34,138 nt of DNA. Origin: a bacterium (GTDB lineage Bacteria; Patescibacteriota; Microgenomatia; UBA8517). The position numbers and the translations under genes were made by a program. The notes beneath the pieces are model-generated. The model worked only from the letters and a program-made list of their open reading frames with translations. It was not told the origin of the DNA and ran no database searches. Positions 1-9,198 of this stretch are shown here, piece by piece. The stretch lies in contig JAJYIG010000007.1 in assembly GCA_021790215.1 (NCBI GenBank), positions 1-34,138 of the forward strand. Direction: 5' to 3'. Within the stretch, counting starts at the first letter, position 1, and each line of letters opens with the position of its first letter.

Positions 1-127
1 CGGCGGCGGGGGCAACACATCGCCATTTACTTGTAACAACATTCCAGACAAAACTTACATCAAGCCTTGTTGAAATTACCGTAGTTGTAGGAAGGGTTGC
101 TGAACCCGATTCAAAAGACGTTCCCCA
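1..127. repeat. Left copy of exact 127-nt terminal direct repeat (identical to 34012-34138)
   Basis: cggcggcgggggcaacacatcgcc...gacgttcccca is read at both ends; 127 nt is a common largest assembler k-mer, consistent with a circular contig. Confidence 0.95.
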
Positions 128-1084
128 AGTTATAGCTTGTGCAGTTCCATTGTCGGTTATGTCGATATCTAATTTATCTCCCTCAATAGGCGTTCCGGTT
201 AAACCAGAAGTAAAAGAGGTTATAGCTGCGCTTTGAGCCGTAATATGAACAACATCGTATAAATCAGTATTTATAGCAGGGGTTGCTGAGCCTGCCGATA
301 AGAGAAGAGAACGTTTAGTAATCCTTTTATTGGTTAAGGTCTGCGTGGCGGCTAAAAGAGCTACCGTATCTGTTCCTGTAGGAACGGTATTACCATTAAT
401 GGATTTATTCGTCAGGTTTTGTGCGGCGCTTATTAAATCTATTAAAGAAAGCGGGAAAATTGGCACGCTGTTACTATCTGTGCCACTTTGAGTAACGCCT
501 GTAATAGCAGAAGCGCTTGTTACGACTTTAGCTATACGGATAGAATTTGCGGTTAATGCCGGTGCTCCAGCACCATTAGCAACTCCGTTATAGCTATAAG
601 TGCCGTTATTGGCAACGTCTACATAAGTGTCCTGAGAGGCTGTATAGGTATGCCCGCCATCGGAGGGAATAGAGACAAGCGATCCGCTGTAATAAATCTG
701 TCCCGAAGGGATAGTAACAGCCAGTCCCGAACTGGGAGCGGTAAAATTAAGTCCGCCGGTTACAATGTTTTTATATGTTGTTAATGCTTCTAAAAGCTGT
801 GCTAGAGGAATAACGTATTCCGGCGAATCATAATCGACCACGGTAGCGCCGATAGTATGCGTATAGGCGCCGTTGCCGTCATAGTTTCGAACCACAGTTA
901 TTGAATTAGTTCCTCCCGATGTTGCTTGAACTTTTTCCTGAGCAGCTGTTCCGGAATCAATTATTAAAACACAGGGGAACCTGCCCGGAACAGCATTCAC
1001 GTAAAACGTGGTCGAGATCGTATCAGAAACAGCCTGATACAGAGTTGTACTGAACTTACTATTTGGCCGGTTTAAGAATGCCAT
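1..1084 (-). CDS. Tail fibre / receptor-binding-like protein, N-terminal part (continues across contig junction into 34011..33614)
   Basis: Open frame from ATG at 1084 (MAFLNRPNSKFSTTLYQAVSDTISTTFYVNAVPG...) with fibre-type repeats LTNKSINGNT and TQTLTNKRITKR; no stop to position 1; frame continues in 34011..33614. Confidence 0.85.
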   Translation of the reverse strand, partial: MAFLNRPNSKFSTTLYQAVSDTISTTFYVNAVPGRFPCVLIIDSGTAAQEKVQATSGGTNSITVVRNYDGNGAYTHTIGATVVDYDSPEYVIPLAQLLEALTTYKNIVTGGLNFTAPSSGLAVTIPSGQIYYSGSLVSIPSDGGHTYTASQDTYVDVANNGTYSYNGVANGAGAPALTANSIRIAKVVTSASAITGVTQSGTDSNSVPIFPLSLIDLISAAQNLTNKSINGNTVPTGTDTVALLAATQTLTNKRITKRSLLLSAGSATPAINTDLYDVVHITAQSAAITSFTSGLTGTPIEGDKLDIDITDNGTAQAITWGTSFESGSATLPTTTVISTRLDVSFVWNVVTSKWRCVAPAA

Positions 1085-1089
1085 GCAGG

Positions 1090-1119
1090 ATTATACAGTC
1101 GAAAGCGGGAAAAATTGAA
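1090..1119 (-). promoter_or_regulatory. Late promoter for tail fibre: TTCAAT-N18-TATAAT, ATG 5 nt downstream
   Basis: attata 1090-1095 and attgaa 1114-1119 on plus; ATG at 1084-1082. Confidence 0.8.
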
Positions 1120-1122
1120 TTT

Positions 1123-2670
1123 TCAGATTAACGAAGATTTTGGCCACAAATTCCATCCCCAACTCTCCAGCTTAGACAACTTTTCCTCGACCTCATCGCA
1201 ATAGTCGTCACGGGAAATAAAGGGAAGCCCCGCTATACTGACAACAATCGCATCGAGACGCTCATTGATAACTTTTGGTTTATGACCGATAATTGTAATA
1301 TAGGTAAAGGTTGATCCGGTCGGTTCAACAATCCCATAGGGGATATTGTCCTTATAGATAATCTGCAAATTCTTTGCATCCGACCAGTGAAAATGCCGGG
1401 CTTTTTCCGGATGAAAATCAGTGATAATAACCGGCATTTCATAGGAGCTTTCCCTTACCTGTTCAAATTCGTGCAGTTTTTCAATAAAGGTATCAGGAGA
1501 GGAAAGGGACTTTTGCAGTTCTCCTTTCAGGTTTTTATTGTCTGCAAGCTCTTTTTTCAAAAAATCATAGGACATACCCTTAAAGATAGAAGGGGGAACA
1601 TCTATGCGGACACCTACCGTGTATCCTTCGTTCCACTGGACATGTAAATCCTGTCCGTATGCCAATGCCTGGAGTAATTCGCCATAATCGGTTTTTCCAT
1701 ACAGCATCTCATAAAGTTGCGTTACCCAGGGAGAACCGGCCATCCGGACCGTCCACTCAAACGGATGGTACCCCCGCTCATTCATCATGCCGTTTAAGTT
1801 GATAAATCCATGAAATCCTACCTTACGCAAATAAGGCGCCAGAGGCGGATAGACGGTATTAAATAACGGGTTCCCATCTTTTTCCAATCCCCATGCCTCA
1901 TTCATCATTTCACCGGTATGGGGTCCACGATCGCCTGCCAAAAGAGGCTGATGTTCAAAATCAACCTCGCTCCAGTTCAAAAAATCTTTACCGTTAAAAA
2001 ATCCTGAAATAGCAACTTCTACACCGGTAGACCGTTCCTGCAGGAAAAAATGCACCTTTTTTTCTCCACCGAACCCTTTTTCCCGCAAATATGACAAACG
2101 GGCAATCACGTCCATGCCGCTATCTAGTTCTCCCTTATAGTTTAAGGCCCTGATATCCGAATCACCCGCCTCTTTAATCACCCATTTTTTTGGATTGGCT
2201 TCGACAAACTGAATCGCTTTATCAAAGTCGTTAAATTCCTCCTGCGGCAGTATATGAATGTTATAGAAAGAATTGCCATGTTTGTTATTGTAGTCTTCAA
2301 TCTGCTGGCAAATTTTCATACCGTAATCCCGATCATCTTCCCATTTTTCTATTTCCGGATACCCGCATAAGGTCGGGTAGCCTTTTTTAATCCGCTCCTT
2401 AACCCATTTGGTCATCAGGGTGTCTTCAACAACGACAATGGCGTTTTTTTCCAGGAGGTATTTTTTAATTGCCGATTCTTCGGTAATAATTTCCAGACCC
2501 ATATTTTCGTAGGCGTCTTCTAATGTATGAGGGTTGCCTTTATCATCTGTCGGGACGTTAAGAAACACCACCTCATATCCCAACTCTTCCTGGAGCTTAT
2601 AAGGAATGGAAGGTTGCAAAAGATCACGTCCCAGAAAAATAAACAGAGATTTCAGAGATTTATTAGGCAT
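1123..2670 (-). CDS. PurD/GARS-like ATP-grasp ligase
   Basis: 515 aa; LLAGDRGPHTGEMM, GFINLNGMMNERGYHPFEWTVRMAGSPW and C-terminal TGSTFTYITIIGHKPKVINERL resemble phosphoribosylamine-glycine ligase motifs; 8-nt overlap with upstream gene. Confidence 0.7.
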   Translation of the reverse strand: MPNKSLKSLFIFLGRDLLQPSIPYKLQEELGYEVVFLNVPTDDKGNPHTLEDAYENMGLEIITEESAIKKYLLEKNAIVVVEDTLMTKWVKERIKKGYPTLCGYPEIEKWEDDRDYGMKICQQIEDYNNKHGNSFYNIHILPQEEFNDFDKAIQFVEANPKKWVIKEAGDSDIRALNYKGELDSGMDVIARLSYLREKGFGGEKKVHFFLQERSTGVEVAISGFFNGKDFLNWSEVDFEHQPLLAGDRGPHTGEMMNEAWGLEKDGNPLFNTVYPPLAPYLRKVGFHGFINLNGMMNERGYHPFEWTVRMAGSPWVTQLYEMLYGKTDYGELLQALAYGQDLHVQWNEGYTVGVRIDVPPSIFKGMSYDFLKKELADNKNLKGELQKSLSSPDTFIEKLHEFEQVRESSYEMPVIITDFHPEKARHFHWSDAKNLQIIYKDNIPYGIVEPTGSTFTYITIIGHKPKVINERLDAIVVSIAGLPFISRDDYCDEVEEKLSKLESWGWNLWPKSSLI

Positions 2671-5600
2671 TTTTAATTCTTCGCACTTTTAACTTTCGGG
2701 TTGAGGCAGCCGGCATCCGATGGCCGGCAGTTCTTCGTGTTGGCGTACCCGTATATTTACTCAGGTTTTTAGCAATCGGCGCTTTTCTAATCTGAGTAAG
2801 CTTCGTTACATCTGCGAGTGTTAAGGCTTTTACTGGATTGGCAGGGGCCTTCAAGGAGCGACTGACAAGACCTGCTGTTTTTCCACTGGGAAGGTGAAAG
2901 CTGGTTTTTGGTACCTTAAAAGGTTTACCCGCTTCTTTAATAATCGCTTTCCGCTCATTTAAAAGTTTTGCGGAAGAAGTTCCGGATCCTCTGGCAAAAG
3001 AAGTAATCATTCTGCTGTCGGGAATAATTTTACCGTTTTTCTTTTCAAAGGAAAGTTTTTTCAGAGAAGCCGCATCTGACCTGGATAGATAGTTATCCTT
3101 GTAAAGATTATCTATAGTTGTATTGGAAATAAGATATTTTCCTGATAAGGATTTTATCCGCCCTTGGGCGATTGCGGCTGCCATCTGGTCGGGCTGCATT
3201 GCCTCAAGCTGCTGAGTTTGATATGCGGAATTGTCAGTAGCGGTTGCTTGGTAATCATAGGCGACATCTTGAGGATTTAATTTCAAAAGTTGAAACGCCT
3301 GTTGTTTAGTTGCATCAGAAATACCCGAAGAGGCATAGATTTTGTCGGCTGCTTTGTATTTCTTCAGTGTATTCTGATATCCGGCAACTCCCCGGCCGGA
3401 AGTAACAAGAGAAGAAAGATCTTCCTTTACCGCTTTGTTTTTCGTATCGTCAATATAATATAAGGTATTCCCCTTAATTTGAGCTGGTACATCAGTGCCC
3501 TGCTGCAGTTCGTCGTTCATATTATTCAGGGTAGTAATATCATCTGCTGTTAAGGCTTTTCCTCCTGAGGGTTTTGGTTGGTTCATTTTCCCCGTTATAA
3601 TCTGTTGCCAGAGACTATTGGGTGCGGTTGGAGAGGAGGGTACTAATTCGCCTTTACTGGCGCCGGACGTTACCTGCCGCATCCCGGGGGGTATGACATG
3701 ACGGGTACGGGCACCGGTAAGAAATGTTGTCGCATATTCTTTAGGCGTATATCTTCCTTGTTTGTCAGTCAGCATCTGCAGCGGTCCAGACACACTGAAA
3801 GGAACCGGTCCCAAATTAGCAGCTAATTGACCCGCTCCTCTTATTGTCCCCACCACAGGGCCTGATCCTTTGGGAATAATCTGCTGGCCATAGTAATTTC
3901 TATTTGTTAAAACCTGCATGCCCGTTCTTGCAAGAGGGGAGGCTTTTGCGGCTAATTCCTGCGCAGCCCCCATTGGCACGCCATAATCACCCATATTACG
4001 TAACAGATTTACCGCATCGCCTGCTGCACCGACGAAATACATATTTTGATAAATATCCCGTCCCTGTTTATCTTTTCCTAAGTAAACTGAAGTCGGATCA
4101 GATGAGGCTTTCCCGGATAACATCAGGCTTGTTAACTGAGTAAGGACTAGACCAGTGACAGCGCTTCGGACCCAAAAAGCTCGTGCTGCCTGACCGGCAG
4201 GTCCTCCCTTTAGTCCCAGTTGCGCTGTACGGATATTGGAATATGTCCAGTCCGGGGCCAGGAAAAACGCCCGGGCGACATCCTGCGTCAGTCGGTTAAT
4301 TCCTAAATCTTCCCAATTTAACCCTCCATACGCTGAATTGACTTCATCGGCTATCTGCTGTTCAGCAGAGCTTAACTCATTTGTCGAAGCGCCGGGTTGT
4401 TTAGCAATAAACTGCGCTCGCTGCAGAGCAAAATCCGCTACCTTAAATTTCCGCTGCATTTGATTAAAGGTAATATCGGTCATGGTTTTTGCCAATTGGT
4501 CGACTTGTTTAATTCCGGGAAGATTTCGCAAGGTATCAAATGTTCTTCCTATTACTCCTTGATTTTGGGGCAGGGAAGATTTCTTAAGACCACGGTACGC
4601 TTCAATTGTTTTTCCTAATTCACTAGTAGTTCCGCCTCGTTCCACAAATAATTGTTCCATATTCTTAAAATCAGCGGAATCCATACTTTGTCTGAATGCC
4701 TTCACCATGCCTTCTGGTCCCATATTATTGGTTGCCGTCAGGGAAAGAGCCCGCATGTGGAAGACTGACAGCCCCAATTCAATTGATTTAATATATGCCT
4801 GGAACATCCTGCCACGGGCGAAACCAGGGAGACTGTTTAAATAACTGGGGTCAGTAATCGGTTTTAATGCTTCGGCCACTTTTGGCGGTGCCATTAGGAA
4901 ATTTGAACCTGGTACCGGTTTCCCTGTTTTTGGATCTTTCATGGCAAACCGATTTTCAAATAACCGGTTGCCAGGCGCAACCCGTACCCATCCGTCCGGA
5001 ATGTTTGGTGAATTCTCTGTCCCAAATTTCCCCAGTCCGCTCTCCTTCAAAGTTGAAAGCAATTCCTTTGTTGCTGCAACAGTTCCATGACGGGAACCGT
5101 ATAAAGTCATAGCATCCAATGCGTTGAGCGTTGCGGGATTTTTCCCATTGGCAATCGCATGAAGAAGTGTCGGATAATAGCGCTGCTTCCCAAACTCAAA
5201 CGTTCTTCCAATTTTTCCTCCCCGTACGTTACTTATGGGTTTCGGAGGTTCTTCTCCTGTTAGAAGGATATGGTTAATATATTCGTCTGGATTGATCTTA
5301 CTATCCAAAAAACCTAATTTCTTACCTTCGACGAGCTTTTCATTAAAAAACTTTGAAAGTGTCTTATCGGCAGTAACAAGATTAATCCCGGGCTTAAGGG
5401 TACGTTGAATAACCGGTGCAAGGCGCTGTATCCGCTGCAGTGCTTCCTGCTTTACTGCCTGCAGTTGAGCTTTTGTTGCGGAGGGGTTCTCATTCTTGAA
5501 ATTATCCTGAATGGTCTTATAGTAGGGATGAGTTCCATTTAAAAACTGTTGAAGCTCTTTTGGTTTATTTTTGAACTCTCTGTATAAAGTGAGCGCTTCC

Positions 5601-6922
5601 TGATCCTGATAATCAGGAAGAGTTTTTTTCAATTCATCCCGTAACTGATTCGTTTGAACAATACGTTTGTCCCGTCTACCCGTAAAAAAGGTACGAAGTG
5701 ACTGGCCGAAATTTTTTGACTGCGTATTTAAATAGTCGGGAAACTGATTCTGCTTATTGGTGTTAACGGCAGGAGAACCAGGTTCTGCATATTTTTTCAC
5801 TCTTCCCAATAGTTCATTAATTTTCTCTTTTCCGCTTTGGATATCTGTGCCGACTGTCTTTTGTATCTCTCCCGTATCAATAGACCCTTCCCTGTTTCCA
5901 AGCAGATGCTGCCACATGGGTTTTGTTTCCCCGGTCCGCCAGTCATAGACAGGGATGGAAGCTTTCCGTTTTAATTCCAGGAGATTGTCATATATTTTTC
6001 CCGCCGTATCTTTTAGACCCGTTGCCTCCAATCCTTTTCCGGCAGTATTCATTACGGCTTCACCGCCAATATTCATTAACGAACCAACTCCGAAGTTCTT
6101 ACCAATAAAGGCAACTTTTTGATCAGGAGAAAGGTTTTTGGACATATCAGGAAGCATTTGTAACAGATTGGCAATTCCTCCTTTTATTCCCGTTTTTACC
6201 AGCCATTGTTTAAAAGGAAGCGCTGCCTTTGCTTCAGGAAGAAGCGCATCTACCATTCCAAACACTTTTTCATTAAAAGGATTTTTCGTAAATCCCGCCA
6301 TTTGTCCTATTCCCTTGACAACATCCACCTTTCCCAGTACGGGAAGATTGGTCTTGACATCAGGCACGTTTAATGCCGTATTGGGAGTTCCCGTATATCC
6401 CTGATAAAACCCAGCCGCTCCCCGCCGAAACCAATCGTGTTTTCCCAGCTGAGGCGTAAAGGAAGTTAGCGCATTGAAAGCAAGGCCAGGCGGCGTTGCC
6501 GGAGCAACAATATTACTTACTCCTGCTCCCGTCTGTAATCCTCCGCTTAATTTATCAAGAAACGAAGGGGACTGTAGTTTATTTCCCGCTTCACGCAAAT
6601 TTCGCACTCCCTGCATTTGAGAAAGTGCGGTATTGGCGATAAATTGCCGGAATGGCTGCATCCATGAGGGAGAACCCACATCCGGCTGCTGCATCCCCAC
6701 AGAGAAATTGTTTCGTGCCTGTTCGCTGACTTTTGGGTTGGTAAGAATATCGAAATTCGTTCTAAAATTAGAGATAGGTTTTTGCAAACCTGAAGAAATA
6801 GGAGAAAAAAGGCCACTTAACCATGTGGACCGTGTTTGCGGATTTGTGAGGGCAGAGATATTGCCAGTTAAATTGCTTTTTGCCTTACCAAACCAATTGG
6901 AAAGATTATCCAGGAATGACAT
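2663..6922 (-). CDS. Very large (1419 aa) virion protein, probable ejection/internal virion protein
   Basis: Largest ORF, in the late operon between tail and fibre genes; Ala/Gly/Gln-rich with long helical segments; own late promoter. Confidence 0.6.
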   Translation of the reverse strand: MSFLDNLSNWFGKAKSNLTGNISALTNPQTRSTWLSGLFSPISSGLQKPISNFRTNFDILTNPKVSEQARNNFSVGMQQPDVGSPSWMQPFRQFIANTALSQMQGVRNLREAGNKLQSPSFLDKLSGGLQTGAGVSNIVAPATPPGLAFNALTSFTPQLGKHDWFRRGAAGFYQGYTGTPNTALNVPDVKTNLPVLGKVDVVKGIGQMAGFTKNPFNEKVFGMVDALLPEAKAALPFKQWLVKTGIKGGIANLLQMLPDMSKNLSPDQKVAFIGKNFGVGSLMNIGGEAVMNTAGKGLEATGLKDTAGKIYDNLLELKRKASIPVYDWRTGETKPMWQHLLGNREGSIDTGEIQKTVGTDIQSGKEKINELLGRVKKYAEPGSPAVNTNKQNQFPDYLNTQSKNFGQSLRTFFTGRRDKRIVQTNQLRDELKKTLPDYQDQEALTLYREFKNKPKELQQFLNGTHPYYKTIQDNFKNENPSATKAQLQAVKQEALQRIQRLAPVIQRTLKPGINLVTADKTLSKFFNEKLVEGKKLGFLDSKINPDEYINHILLTGEEPPKPISNVRGGKIGRTFEFGKQRYYPTLLHAIANGKNPATLNALDAMTLYGSRHGTVAATKELLSTLKESGLGKFGTENSPNIPDGWVRVAPGNRLFENRFAMKDPKTGKPVPGSNFLMAPPKVAEALKPITDPSYLNSLPGFARGRMFQAYIKSIELGLSVFHMRALSLTATNNMGPEGMVKAFRQSMDSADFKNMEQLFVERGGTTSELGKTIEAYRGLKKSSLPQNQGVIGRTFDTLRNLPGIKQVDQLAKTMTDITFNQMQRKFKVADFALQRAQFIAKQPGASTNELSSAEQQIADEVNSAYGGLNWEDLGINRLTQDVARAFFLAPDWTYSNIRTAQLGLKGGPAGQAARAFWVRSAVTGLVLTQLTSLMLSGKASSDPTSVYLGKDKQGRDIYQNMYFVGAAGDAVNLLRNMGDYGVPMGAAQELAAKASPLARTGMQVLTNRNYYGQQIIPKGSGPVVGTIRGAGQLAANLGPVPFSVSGPLQMLTDKQGRYTPKEYATTFLTGARTRHVIPPGMRQVTSGASKGELVPSSPTAPNSLWQQIITGKMNQPKPSGGKALTADDITTLNNMNDELQQGTDVPAQIKGNTLYYIDDTKNKAVKEDLSSLVTSGRGVAGYQNTLKKYKAADKIYASSGISDATKQQAFQLLKLNPQDVAYDYQATATDNSAYQTQQLEAMQPDQMAAAIAQGRIKSLSGKYLISNTTIDNLYKDNYLSRSDAASLKKLSFEKKNGKIIPDSRMITSFARGSGTSSAKLLNERKAIIKEAGKPFKVPKTSFHLPSGKTAGLVSRSLKAPANPVKALTLADVTKLTQIRKAPIAKNLSKYTGTPTRRTAGHRMPAASTRKLKVRRIKNA

Positions 6923-6927
6923 GCAGG

Positions 6928-6957
6928 ATTATAGCCGAAAAAACCCTGAAAATTGAA
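6928..6957 (-). promoter_or_regulatory. Late promoter for 1419-aa virion protein
   Basis: TTCAAT-N18-TATAAT; ATG 6922, 5-nt gap. Confidence 0.8.
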
Positions 6958-6959
6958 TA

Positions 6960-8300
6960 TTAGGCTACTGAAGGATAGAAGGAAGAAGAAAAGGCGGGAG
7001 TGGCATTACCGAATTGATTACTAATAGCATTAAAGGAAGACAGATTTGTTCCCGTCGGATAAAGAGCGCTCATAATCTGCTGGAGCGTGTTATTGTTAAG
7101 GCCAGGATATTGGGTTTGGATCTGTCCAATAATTTGATCCTGCGTATATCCCTGGGAGGCCAGGCTTGCCGCATCGGTTTGAGCGGCAGCAATAGTTTGG
7201 GCATTATTTAATGGAGTAAAGCCCGTATTGACTGTGCCCGCAGTATTCAAAGTATTTTGTGTTCCCGTATTGAGGTTCTGTAACATGTTGGCAATATTAG
7301 TATTAGATTGTGCCCCGCTTGTAACAGAATCCTTGTACCCGCTCATGAGGTAAGAAATATTATTCAGGGTTGACTGCATTTGGTTATTGATCGCATTCAT
7401 GGCGTCCGTATTATCAACTCCAGCCCGTGCCAGTTCATTCTGGATATCGTTATAGCTTGATTGGTAGCGGTTAATGACGTCATTTTTTGCCTGCGTTTCC
7501 AGGTCATTAAGGTTTTGAACCTTGGTATTGGTTGTCGTGTTTTCACTGGTTATCTGATTGGCGATCTGATCCAGTTGTGATTGTTCCTGGTTGGAGAAGT
7601 TGGTAATATTCTGGGCGGTCTGGCTAGCCGCATTTCCCTGCAAACCTTCGTAGAATGATGAACCCAGGTCGCCCATTGAACGGGCCAATTGTCTGTTTTG
7701 CCGTTGTACGTCCCCCAAAAGCCGTCCCTGATCGGTTTTTTGACCCTCGTAGCCGGTCGTGACGGTATTTTGGGCCGTATTGAGCGTATTGAGGTTGCTG
7801 GCCAGGGTGTCTTTTGCCTGCTGGATAGAGTTGCCATACATGGTACTTAACTGATCAAGGAGGGAATTTTTGGTATTGCTTAGATCGTTTTGCTGATTGG
7901 AGATTTGACCCCGCAGGTAATCGTATTGATGTTGAGCCTGTTGGCGGGCCAGATCCGCATTGGAGCTGACTTGAGCATTTATATCCATGGGTTTAAGTTG
8001 ACCGTTTACATTTTGATATCCAGTTGGGATTACGTCTCCAGGGTTCCAGCCTCCAGTACTTCCACCTTGGTTAGGAGGATTCCAATTTAAGTTATTGGTA
8101 GACATGTTTGGACCGCCGTAATATTGCGGGCTGGAAGAACTATAGTTTATAGGGTCGGCATTTTGAGCACTGGCAGCATATACAGCAGACGGTATCCGTC
8201 CTGAACTATAGGGAGTACCAAGTGGTTCTGAAATACCCAATCCTGGGAGGTGATATGAATACCCCAGACCTGAAAGCCATTTACTTATGTTATTTAACAT
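6960..8300 (-). CDS. N/Q/T-rich coiled-coil virion protein (probable ejection/internal protein)
   Basis: 446 aa, heavily N/Q/T-rich, between nozzle-like and giant virion genes; own late promoter. Confidence 0.55.
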   Translation of the reverse strand: MLNNISKWLSGLGYSYHLPGLGISEPLGTPYSSGRIPSAVYAASAQNADPINYSSSSPQYYGGPNMSTNNLNWNPPNQGGSTGGWNPGDVIPTGYQNVNGQLKPMDINAQVSSNADLARQQAQHQYDYLRGQISNQQNDLSNTKNSLLDQLSTMYGNSIQQAKDTLASNLNTLNTAQNTVTTGYEGQKTDQGRLLGDVQRQNRQLARSMGDLGSSFYEGLQGNAASQTAQNITNFSNQEQSQLDQIANQITSENTTTNTKVQNLNDLETQAKNDVINRYQSSYNDIQNELARAGVDNTDAMNAINNQMQSTLNNISYLMSGYKDSVTSGAQSNTNIANMLQNLNTGTQNTLNTAGTVNTGFTPLNNAQTIAAAQTDAASLASQGYTQDQIIGQIQTQYPGLNNNTLQQIMSALYPTGTNLSSFNAISNQFGNATPAFSSSFYPSVA

Positions 8301-8305
8301 GAAGG

Positions 8306-8335
8306 ATTATAATGAGTGATTTTATAAAAATTGGA
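8306..8335 (-). promoter_or_regulatory. Late promoter for 446-aa virion protein
   Basis: TCCAAT-N18-TATAAT; ATG 8300, 5-nt gap. Confidence 0.75.
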
Positions 8336-8339
8336 TTTT

Positions 8340-8368
8340 TTGCTAAAAACAAAAAAGTGGAGTATAAT
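8340..8368 (+). promoter_or_regulatory. Promoter of CAP cassette
   Basis: TTGCTA-N17-TATAAT upstream of ATG 8378. Confidence 0.5.
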
Positions 8369-8377
8369 AGGGAAGAT

Positions 8378-8899
8378 ATGAAAATAGCTTATTGGGTCAT
8401 ATTGACAATCCTTTTTGTTATTTTCTTTTTATTTGGGTATATCTTTGGGTATATCAATACCCAAATCAATAAAACAGAATTAATGGCAACGCAAGCATAT
8501 CCAACCACTGCTCCTGCGCCCTATATACCCAACTCCGATAAGCTTTGGAATTTAATTGAAGAATGGCGGCAATCACAAGGATTAAAACCGTATGTCAAAG
8601 ATCAAGCGCTTTGTCAGATCGCCACCCAACGAGCAGAAGAACAAAACGCAGCGGGGCAGCTGGACGAACATGCGGGTTTTTTTGCTCGTTTTAGTAAGTC
8701 TCCATATTTGTGGTCAGAAAATGCACAATTTCTTCAACCTGACTATACAAGATTCATTAATAGTGAAACCCTTACTCTCCAAAGCTGGCTTCATTCTCCC
8801 GCACACCTTGCCAACCTCGAAAAACCCTATCTCTATTCGTGTGTGGAGCGTGTAGGAAGAGTATACGATCAGATATTTACATCGTATAGTAAAAATTAA
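8378..8899 (+). CDS. Membrane-anchored CAP/SCP (YkwD-like) domain protein
   Basis: Signal anchor MKIAYWVILTILFVIFFLFGYIFGYIN then LWNLIEEWRQSQGLKPYVKDQALCQIATQRAEE...SENAQF...LQSWLHSPAHLANLEKPYLYSCVERVG (CAP signature); start chosen downstream of TATAAT at 8363-8368; the track ORF starts at 8312. Confidence 0.75.
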   Translation: MKIAYWVILTILFVIFFLFGYIFGYINTQINKTELMATQAYPTTAPAPYIPNSDKLWNLIEEWRQSQGLKPYVKDQALCQIATQRAEEQNAAGQLDEHAGFFARFSKSPYLWSENAQFLQPDYTRFINSETLTLQSWLHSPAHLANLEKPYLYSCVERVGRVYDQIFTSYSKN

Positions 8900-8902
8900 A
8901 TC

Positions 8903-9130
8903 ATGAAAAAATATCTATTTACTTTCATACTCCTTTTGATAATATTTTCCGTTGGAAAGAACATTGCAAACGACACTCAATATAGCCCTTCAGTTATAGA
9001 ATGTTTACAAAATGGCGGTAACGCAGAAGGCGATATGTCCTGTCCATCATTCTCTCTTTTAGTGTATGGCATTATAGCAGCACCTGTATCTTTATATTTA
9101 CTTGCGGAGATTTGGAATGATAAATATTGA
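8903..9130 (+). CDS. Small membrane/secreted protein
   Basis: 75 aa, MKKYLFTFILLLIIFSVGKN signal-like N-terminus plus a second hydrophobic segment; directly follows the CAP gene. Confidence 0.6.
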   Translation: MKKYLFTFILLLIIFSVGKNIANDTQYSPSVIECLQNGGNAEGDMSCPSFSLLVYGIIAAPVSLYLLAEIWNDKY

Positions 9131-9198
9131 TTTTATTTTTGGGAAAACAGGTGGAACTGATAAGATCAGATAAGACTGGATTTTAATCACAGGCATTA

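Noticed and set aside
1-127. Terminal 127-nt repeat as a true phage direct terminal repeat
   Set aside because: Length equals a standard assembler k and the ORF continues across; circular assembly overlap is simpler, though not proven.
1387-6956. Many plus-strand ORFs (e.g. 1387..1647, 3495..3701, 4236..4463, 4867..5112, 6138..6404, 6633..6956)
   Set aside because: All are antisense to strongly supported minus-strand genes, with low-complexity or atypical composition; likely chance ORFs.
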